Below are positions 9,247 through 16,231 of a stretch of DNA of 35,975 nt, piece after piece. The stretch comes from Candidatus Sungiibacteriota bacterium (GTDB taxonomy: Bacteria; Patescibacteriota; Minisyncoccia; Sungbacterales; HO2-52-23): contig JACPYI010000002.1 in assembly GCA_016196115.1 (NCBI GenBank), positions 1-35,975 of the forward strand, written 5' to 3'. Numbering within the stretch: the first letter of the stretch is position 1; the number at the start of each line of letters is the position of its first letter. The position numbers and the translations under genes are program-made. A model generated the notes under the pieces. The model worked only from the letters and a program-made list of their open reading frames with translations, had not been told where the DNA came from and made no database searches.

Positions 9247-9416
9247 TCCGGCCCTTTTTGGATTCTTGTGTATTGTGTCATCCTCGCGAAACTTGTCCTC
9301 GTGAAAACGGGGAGCGGGGATCCAGAAAAACTGGATTCCCGATCAAGTCTGGGGGAATGACAAGGAAGATAGTAACATACTTCTTTATTTTTGTCAAGAG
9401 TCCAAAAAGGGCCGGA
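9247..9416 (+). other. Second 16S intervening sequence/helix expansion (h17 region) containing a dispersed palindrome
   Basis: 16-bp perfect closing stem TCCGGCCCTTTTTGGA (9247-9262) / TCCAAAAAGGGCCGGA (9401-9416); interior 9275-9362 matches the family-1 repeat. Confidence 0.8.
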
Positions 9417-9888
9417 TTGAGCGTACCGGTGGAATAAGAGGTTGGTAACTACGTGCCAGCACCCGCGGTAATACGTAGACCTCAAGCGTTATCCGGATTT
9501 ATTGGGCGTAAAGGGTCTCGAACACCAAAGGCGAAGGCAAACTCCTGGCCATTACCTGACACTCATGAGACGAAAGCGTGGGCAGAAAAAAGGATTAGAT
9601 ACCCTTGTATTCCACGCCGTAAACGATGCACGCTCGTTGTTCCGAGTATCGACCCTCGGAGTGACTTAGCTTACGCGTTAAGCGTGCCGCCTGGGAAGTA
9701 CGAGCGCAAGCTTAAAACTCAAAGGAATAGACGGGGATTCGCACAAGCGGTGGACCATGTGGTTCAATTCGACGGCAACCGAGGAACCTCACCAGGGCTT
9801 GAAATGGCAGTGACATTCCGGGGAAACTTGGAACTTCTCACAAGGACGCTGTCACAGGTGATGCACGGCCCTCGTCAGTTCGTGATGT

Positions 9889-10712
9889 GATCCAAAAATT
9901 CGCATCCTCGCGGAGTAATCCGCGATGTAAAACTCGGCTCATATTGGTGAAGTCCCGCAATTTGTGGGATAATACCAAGGGAAGTTGGAAAATTATATGT
10001 CGGTTGTCTTTCGAGCCCGAAAAAATCAAGAATTGATTCTCACGAATCGCCAATTTGAAATTATCATTGGCTCTCTCTTGGGAGACGCGTACCTCAGTCC
10101 GCTCGGGAAAGTTCAGTTTGAACATAGTACCAAAGCGGAAGAATATCTGAAGTGGAAATTCCAAGAACTTGATGGAGCGCGATATAAAAAAATTGGATAT
10201 GTGGAAAGAACAGTAAGCGGAAATCTTACGTTTTCTTGCCGGTTTTGGACAAGACAATTCTTTCGGGCATTACGAAACGAAATCTATAACCCTCAAGGCA
10301 AAAAATATATTTCTTCAGGATGGCTTCAAAAAATTACTCCGCTCGCTTTGGCCGTCTGGTATATGGATGACGGCCACTATGAGAAAGCAAAAAAGAGATG
10401 CATTATTGCCACTGACGGTTTTAGCGATGACGACCGAGAAAAACTGCAAAAGTTTTTGAAGGATACATTTGATCTGAAGATTACGATCTGGAGTAATGGC
10501 AAGATAGCCATGACTCAATTGGAGACACTGAAATTCTTTAAGATCATCGATCCTTTTAGAATCGAGTGCATGGCATATAAATTTCCTAACCCCTTAACGA
10601 CTAATCCCGGAAGGGGATTGATGGTCCCGACAAGATCGGGATCATAAAACGCCGAGCTCCTTCAGTATTATATTGAAGGATGAAGGTATAGTCTGGGTCT
10701 GTAAAAAGACCG
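9889..10712 (+). other. Group I intron in 16S rRNA (near E. coli ~1078)
   Basis: Removal restores GTGATGT|GAATTGTTCCCTTAAG. P1: exon GATGT (9884-9888) with IGS GCATC (9902-9906), terminal U-G. P3 CTCGGC (9933-9938)/GCCGAG (10651-10656); P7 GACTA (10599-10603)/TAGTC (10689-10693); P8 CCTTCA/TGAAGG; P9 GGTC/GACC; last nt G. Confidence 0.88.
9997..10647 (+). CDS. LAGLIDADG homing endonuclease in the group I intron
   Basis: Two LAGLIDADG-like motifs: IIIGSLLGDAYL and PLALAVWYMDDG. An alternative TTG start lies at 9985. Confidence 0.92.
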   Translation: MSVVFRARKNQELILTNRQFEIIIGSLLGDAYLSPLGKVQFEHSTKAEEYLKWKFQELDGARYKKIGYVERTVSGNLTFSCRFWTRQFFRALRNEIYNPQGKKYISSGWLQKITPLALAVWYMDDGHYEKAKKRCIIATDGFSDDDREKLQKFLKDTFDLKITIWSNGKIAMTQLETLKFFKIIDPFRIECMAYKFPNPLTTNPGRGLMVPTRSGS

Positions 10713-11481
10713 GAATTGTTCCCTTAAGTGGGGTAACGAACGCAACCCCCGTTGCATGTTATATGTGTCATGCGAGACTGCCTTCGTATAGAAGGAGGAA
10801 GGAGGGGATGACGCGAGGTCAGCGTGTCCCTTTGATGCCCTGGGCTACACACGTGGTACAATGGCGCGTACAATGGGTCGCCAAGTCGCGAGACGGAGCT
10901 AATCCCATCAAAACGCGCCCCAGTTCAGATTGGAGTCTGCAACTCGACTCCATGAAGCCGGAATCGCTAGTAAACGCAAATCAGCTACGTTGCGTTGAAT
11001 ACGTTCTCGAATCTTGTACTCACCGCCCGTCACGTTAAGGGAGCCGGGAGTGCCCGAAAGTCCGGATTCGTCCGGAATTACGGTAAGCTCGGTAACATGA
11101 ACGAAGTCGTAACAAGGCATCCGTAGCGGAAGCTGTGGATGGAACATTTCCTACTAGGGAATTTATAGAAGCGAAATACGCATGCTCGGATGGGATATAT
11201 CGCGCGGTCCTTTTCGGAACTCGGGATATGTCTTGAGCACTGCCGCTTCTCCCTAAGGTCGTTTCCCGACTCGTCGGGATATAGTGTTGGTCTTGCCCTC
11301 CTACGCTCTATGAGCTTCGGAAGGGTCTTCTTTCGTTAAAGCTTTGGAGACGTTTCTTCTCCTATTGTATTGGGAGGACTCGTCCTCCGAAGCCTTGGCG
11401 AAGGAGGAGAGCTTTAAATTAAGACCCTGCGGTTCCGTCAGTGAACGGAACGCCCTCCGACGCGCAAGCTTTGGAGGGTAC

Positions 11482-11498
11482 AATCGGAACAGCTGGAA
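11482..11498 (+). other. 3' arm of 16S precursor processing stem
   Basis: Perfect 17-bp reverse complement of 8277-8293. Confidence 0.85.
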
Positions 11499-11520
11499 GA
11501 AGACAATTTATTTTTCTTGC

Positions 11521-11546
11521 AAAAGCACCTATTTTGGGTGTTTTTG
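11521..11546 (+). terminator. Probable intrinsic terminator of the 16S-only unit
   Basis: AAAAGCACCtattttGGGTGTTTTTG. Confidence 0.55.
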
Positions 11547-11588
11547 TATTTGCCAAAACAACATTTTTTTATTAGAGTGTGTCAGAAA

Positions 11589-11660
11589 GGGCGACTAGCT
11601 CAGTGGTAGAGCGCTTCACTGATAATGAAGAGGTCGGAAGTTCGATCCTTCCGTCGCCCA
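11589..11660 (+). tRNA. tRNA-Ile (GAT)
   Basis: Cloverleaf GGGCGAC..GTCGCCC; anticodon loop CTGATAA, GAT at 11621-11623; no encoded CCA. Confidence 0.95.
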
Positions 11661-11661
11661 C

Positions 11662-12837
11662 TTGTTAAATACGAAGAAAAAAGTTTTTGTAGGGATGTCG
11701 GGCGGGGTGGACTCGTCGGTCGCGGCGGCGCTTTTGCAGGAGCGCGGTTTTTTCATAACCGGGGTGCATATCAAGATGTGGTCGGATCCGGAGATTCCGT
11801 GCGCGTTCAAGGAAGACCGGTATGATGCGATGCGGGCGGCGGCCCATCTGGGGATTCCGTTCGAGACATGGGATCTGACGGCCGAATACAAACATGCGGT
11901 GGTAGAGTATATGATTGCCGAATACGCGGCAGGGCGTACGCCCAATCCGGACGTGATGTGCAACCGCGAGATCAAGTTCGGCGTTTTTTTGCGGCGCGCG
12001 CTGGTGGAGGGCGCGGATTTTATCGCGACCGGACATTACTCCAGAATTACGAAGCACAAAACACGTAACACGACACAAGAATACAGTTTATTGCAAGCGA
12101 AGGATATAAACAAAGACCAGTCATATTTTTTGTGGACGCTCACGCAGGAGCAGCTCCGGCACTGTTTGTTTCCCATCGGCGATTATACGAAGCCGGAAGT
12201 GCGGGCTGTGGCAAAAAAACTTGGGCTTCCCAATGCGGGCAAGCCGGATTCGCAGGGGATTTGTTTTATCGGCGAGATAGATATGGCGGAGTTTTTAAAA
12301 AAATACATTCCGGTGTGCCGCGGATCGGTAGTCACGACTTCGGGCAACGTGGTTGGCGAGCACGACGGGCTCTCATTTTATACCATGGGCCAGCGCCATG
12401 GGTTGGGAATCGGCGGCTCGCCTTCGTCAGGACTTCGGCGGAGCGAAGGCGGAATTCCGTATTACGTGGCGGAGAAAAACGCGAAGACCAATACGCTGGT
12501 GGTGGCCGAAGGACCGTACGATGAAAAACTTTTTTCAAGCAATCTTGCGGTTGCGGATGTGAATTGGATCTCCGGTGTGCCGCCAAGATTGCCTTTTGTA
12601 TGCGAAGCGCGTATCCGGTACCGGCAGCCGTTGCAGAAGTGTGTCGTTTCTCTTTGTCATCCCGAACGAAGTGAAGCCCGCCTGCCGGACGGGCAGGGAT
12701 CTCGACGAGATGCTTCGCCTTTAGCTCAGCATGAAATGCGAGTTGTTTTTAACGAGCCGCAGCGCGCGGTCACGCCCGGCCAGTCCGCAGTGTTTTACTC
12801 CAAGGATGAGATGCTCGGCGGCGGAATAATCCGGTAA
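11662..12837 (+). CDS. mnmA: tRNA-specific 2-thiouridylase
   Basis: KKKVFVGMSGGVDSSVAAALL; NPDVMCNREIKFG; GKPDSQGICFIG; EPQRAVTPGQSAVFY. TTG start. Confidence 0.95.
   Translation: MLNTKKKVFVGMSGGVDSSVAAALLQERGFFITGVHIKMWSDPEIPCAFKEDRYDAMRAAAHLGIPFETWDLTAEYKHAVVEYMIAEYAAGRTPNPDVMCNREIKFGVFLRRALVEGADFIATGHYSRITKHKTRNTTQEYSLLQAKDINKDQSYFLWTLTQEQLRHCLFPIGDYTKPEVRAVAKKLGLPNAGKPDSQGICFIGEIDMAEFLKKYIPVCRGSVVTTSGNVVGEHDGLSFYTMGQRHGLGIGGSPSSGLRRSEGGIPYYVAEKNAKTNTLVVAEGPYDEKLFSSNLAVADVNWISGVPPRLPFVCEARIRYRQPLQKCVVSLCHPERSEARLPDGQGSRRDASPLAQHEMRVVFNEPQRAVTPGQSAVFYSKDEMLGGGIIR
12654..12735. repeat. Family-2 palindromic repeat inserted in-frame in mnmA
   Basis: tcatcccgaacgaagtgaagc...gggatctcgacgagatgcttcgcc..; translates HPERSEARLPDGQGSRRDASPLAQ between conserved MnmA blocks. 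Confidence 0.75.
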
Positions 12838-12928
12838 AGTGAGAAGGCAAGGTCTTGCCTGACGGTGCGATTTATTGTATTCATACATCAAGAGCAGTTT
12901 TTTGATAACTAAAGAAAGGACGCGCATC

Positions 12929-14202
12929 ATGACTATGCGTAAACATAAAAGGTATGGACAAACCGGACCCTATCGTTCCGAGGCGTTTGGACTCGACACC
13001 GATCTCGAAGAATCTCCCTACGAGCTGGAAGAGAATTTTGATAATCTGATCGCCCGTTATTTTGGGGATGTGCGCCAGTTTGATTTGCTCAACCGTGCCC
13101 AAGAGCATGCCCTGTGGAGTCGCATTGAGAGTGCGCAAAAGCGCGAACGCCGCATCTTGTGTCAAACGCCAATGGCTATTTCCGTTCTGGACGATTTTTT
13201 GGATGAAGTGCGGCATAGCGAACCACCAAAAGGTACAAGAGAAAAGCATCGTGCCTTATTTGCCCGGGAAAAAGAACAATGCATCCGTTTTGTTCAAAGC
13301 ATATCCTGCGAGGTTGACGAGATCGCGCATAGCCTGGGGGCAGCACGTTCCAGATCGGAATTGCGCGGTATATCGCGACGGTTGTTTAAGACGTGGGAAA
13401 CGCTATTGGCGTATCCTGAAGTATTTGAGAACATTCGCCAGAAGCTGCAGGAGGAGTATGACAAGAAGCAAAACGACGTTGCCCTGTCGGGAATATATCG
13501 CAGATGGCAGAAAGCCGGTCATAGACTCGAAGGGATGAAAGCCGGCATGATCCGCGCCAACCTGCGCCTGGTCATTCATATGGCGAATCGCTATCGGGGC
13601 AGCGGCGTACCGTTTCTTGACCTGATCCAAGAAGGCAATATTGGCCTGATGCGCGCGCTCGAAAAATTCGAGCCGAGCCGCGGGCTCAAATTTGTTACCT
13701 ACGCGCATTGGTGGGTGCATCAAGCAATCACTCGTGCCATTTCCCAGCAATACCGCACCGTCCGGCTCCCCAACCACATCGGTGAGCGGAAAAACAAACT
13801 GCGCGCTGCAGTGGATCGTCTCTTGAGCCAGTACGGTCGGCATCCCACCACGGAAGAATTGAGCCGCGCATTGCGTTGGACACTCGTGAAAGTGGAAGAA
13901 TTGCAAGCGGCGGTGCAGCCTGTTGTTCGTCTTCAGCAACCGTCGGACAGCGACGACGGGAATTTGATGGACACCCTGGAAGGCAGTGCCTGGCCGACTG
14001 CCTCGCCAGTTTGACGGAGCGCGAAGCCTTTATCTTGCGCCTGCGCTATGGTCTGGAGTCAGAACAACCCCACACACTGCAAGAAATCGCCGATATGCTT
14101 GAGATAAGTCGTGAGCGTGTCCGCCAGATCGAGCGGCAAGCATTTGAGAAGCTGCGCCAACCGCATCGCAGTGCCATGCTGGCCGATTTTGTCAGTCCCT
14201 AA
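12929..14202 (+). pseudogene. Sigma-70 (RpoD-like) gene with a frameshift between sigma3 and sigma4 regions
   Basis: Frame A (to 14014): NLRLVIHMANRYRGSGVPFLDLIQEGNIGLMRALEKFEPSRGLKFVTYAHWWVHQAI. Frame B (to 14202): LTEREAFILRLRYGL...TLQEIADMLEISRERVRQIERQAFEKLR. SD-like AAGAAAGGA upstream. Confidence 0.8.
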
Positions 14203-14214
14203 TTTTTTGCATAA

Positions 14215-14241
14215 CCGCCGTTCCGAGGAGCGGCGGCTTTT
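14215..14241 (+). terminator. Intrinsic terminator after the sigma gene
   Basis: CCGCCG ttccgaggag CGGCGG CTTTT. Confidence 0.7.
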
Positions 14242-14288
14242 ACTTTTTTGGTTGTCCAAAAAGCGAAAATACGTTATCCTGTTTTCAT

Positions 14289-16181
14289 ATGCAATCGTCC
14301 GAGATCCGGCAAAAATTTTTTGAGTTTTTCGAGGCGCGGGGGCATAGGGTAGTTCCTTCGTCTTCGCTTATACCCGACGACCCATCGGTGCTTTTGACGA
14401 CCGCGGGTATGCAGCAATTTAAGCCCTACTATACGGGCGATGCGGATTCGATGACCAGTGTGCATCCTATGCTTGGTAAACCGCTTGGTTCAAAAAATGC
14501 CGTATCAATTCAAAAATCGTTCCGTACATCGGACATTGATGAAGTGGGAGATGAGCGGCATCTTACATTTTTTGAAATGATGGGTAACTTCAGTTTCGGC
14601 GGATATTTCAAAGAAGGGGCGATTAAATTGGCACATGAATTTTTGACGTCAAAAGAATGGATGGATTTAGAAATTTCTTATGTTACTATTTTTCAAGGAA
14701 AAGAAGATATCGGGGTTCCAAAAGACGAAGAGTCGAAAGAAGATATCGGGGTTCCAAAAGACGAAGAGTCGAAAAGAATATGGCAGTCGCTCGGCATCGC
14801 CGACATTCGGGAAGAAGGCATGGAAGACGTATTCTGGGGTCCGACGGGATCGTCAGGGCCGTGCGGGCCGACCACGGAAATTTATTGCAAAAACGGCGCC
14901 GGGCAGGATATCGAGGTCTGGAATATCGTATTCAACGAATTTTTTTTCAACGGCTCGCGCGAGGAATTGCTCGCAGGCAACTCCGGAAAAAAACTGGAAC
15001 GGCTTAAAACCCCGGGTGTGGATACGGGCATGGGCTTGGAGCGGCTGGTGATGGTCGTACAGAAAACAACGACGATTTTTGAGACGGATTTATTCGCACC
15101 GATTCATAGTTTTATGCGAGGTAATGCGAGTCGTCAAGAAGAGATGCGTATTATCGCAGATCATGTAAGAGCCGTAACATTTTTGCTTGCCGATGGAGTT
15201 CGACCGTCGAATAAAGAGAGAGGGTATATTTTAAGACGATTGATCAGGCGCGCGATAATACAGTGGCAACAGTTAGGGTTTTCTCGTCATGGTCTCTCCA
15301 ATTTGATTAAGGGGATGATGGACCAATATGGAGTTTTCTATGAGGAGACTAAACATAATCAAGGAACAGTCGATCATGAATTTTATGTCGAAGCCGAGAA
15401 GTTTGATCGAACATTGAAAACTGGGGCAAAAGAATTTTTTGATAGATTTCCGGATATGAAAATCAAAGAGGGTGCGTTCGGCTTTCACCAGATAAAAAGA
15501 ATTTCCGGAGATGATGCATTTTATTTTCATCAAAGTTATGGCTTGACTCTTGATGTGATAAAGGACTTTGCAAAAAAAGGAGGGCACATCGTTGAGGTAG
15601 ACGAAAAGGAATTTGAGAGTGCATTGGAAAGACATCGGGAAATTTCCCGCGCCGGATCGCAGTCGAAATTCGGCGGGCATGGGTTGTATATGAAGACCGG
15701 AGAGGTTACGATCCGCGACGAATCCGAGGTGGAGAAGGTGACGCGGCTGCACACGGCCACTCACCTGATGCACGCGGCATTGCGGGCGGTGCTCGGGCCC
15801 GAGGTGCGGCAGGACGGGTCCGACATTACGGTGGAGCGCACACGGTTTGATTTTCGTTTTGGCAGGAAAGTGACGCCGGATGAATTGAAAAAAGTTGAGG
15901 ATTGGGTGAATGAAGCGGTTGAAAAAGACCTGACCGTGAAATGGGAAGAGATGTCATACGAGGAAGCCATCGCCCGGGGTGCGCTTGGATTTTTTCATGA
16001 AAAATATCCAGTGCGCGTGAAAGTGTACACCATGTTTGATCCAGACACCAACGAGGTATATTCAAAAGAATTGTGCGGCGGCCCGCATGTCGCGCATACC
16101 AACGAGGTCGGCCGTTTTCGCATTGTGAAAGAAGAGTCATCCTCCGCGGGCGTGCGCCGCATCCGCGGAGTGGTGGAATAG
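14289..16181 (+). CDS. alaS: Alanyl-tRNA synthetase, short form ending after the editing/SAD domain
   Basis: IRQKFFEFFEARGHRVVPSSSLIPDDPSVLLTTAGMQQFKPYY; TATHLMHAALRAVLG; KELCGGPHVAHTNEVGRFRIVKEESSSAGVRRIRGVVE*. Confidence 0.95.
   Translation: MQSSEIRQKFFEFFEARGHRVVPSSSLIPDDPSVLLTTAGMQQFKPYYTGDADSMTSVHPMLGKPLGSKNAVSIQKSFRTSDIDEVGDERHLTFFEMMGNFSFGGYFKEGAIKLAHEFLTSKEWMDLEISYVTIFQGKEDIGVPKDEESKEDIGVPKDEESKRIWQSLGIADIREEGMEDVFWGPTGSSGPCGPTTEIYCKNGAGQDIEVWNIVFNEFFFNGSREELLAGNSGKKLERLKTPGVDTGMGLERLVMVVQKTTTIFETDLFAPIHSFMRGNASRQEEMRIIADHVRAVTFLLADGVRPSNKERGYILRRLIRRAIIQWQQLGFSRHGLSNLIKGMMDQYGVFYEETKHNQGTVDHEFYVEAEKFDRTLKTGAKEFFDRFPDMKIKEGAFGFHQIKRISGDDAFYFHQSYGLTLDVIKDFAKKGGHIVEVDEKEFESALERHREISRAGSQSKFGGHGLYMKTGEVTIRDESEVEKVTRLHTATHLMHAALRAVLGPEVRQDGSDITVERTRFDFRFGRKVTPDELKKVEDWVNEAVEKDLTVKWEEMSYEEAIARGALGFFHEKYPVRVKVYTMFDPDTNEVYSKELCGGPHVAHTNEVGRFRIVKEESSSAGVRRIRGVVE
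14702..14775 (+). repeat. 36-bp tandem duplication within alaS
   Basis: AAGAAGATATCGGGGTTCCAAAAGACGAAGAGTCGA x2, giving KEDIGVPKDEES x2. Confidence 0.9.
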
Positions 16182-16231
16182 AAAACCCGGCCGGATTGGT
16201 GTTTCATTTTGAATTTTGGTATACTGCGGTC

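Larger units (their letters stand above)
8326..11154 (+). rRNA. rrs: 16S rRNA gene, divergent, with three insertions and a central-domain deletion
   Basis: GATTTGATCCTGGTCCAGGATGAACGCTGGCGGCGTG; CGTGCCAGCACCCGCGGTAATAC; GGATTAGATACCC; CACAAGCGGTGGACCATGTGG; TACTCACCGCCCGTCAC; GAAGTCGTAACAAGG; ends at h45 plus ATTTCC. Confidence 0.95.

Noticed and set aside
8960-11038. Track ORFs 8960..9160(-), 9088..9360, 9135..9485(-), 9453..9890, 9838..10257(-), 10673..11038, 10908..11147(-)
   Set aside because: They lie in 16S rRNA sequence or antisense to the homing endonuclease; no protein-like features.
8326-11154. Simple 16S pseudogene
   Set aside because: Numerous compensatory pair changes in universal helices are not expected from neutral decay, although the central-domain deletion keeps some doubt.
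13960-14015. Programmed -1 frameshift in the sigma gene
   Set aside because: No recognisable X-XXY-YYZ slippery heptamer; deletion or sequencing error is simpler.
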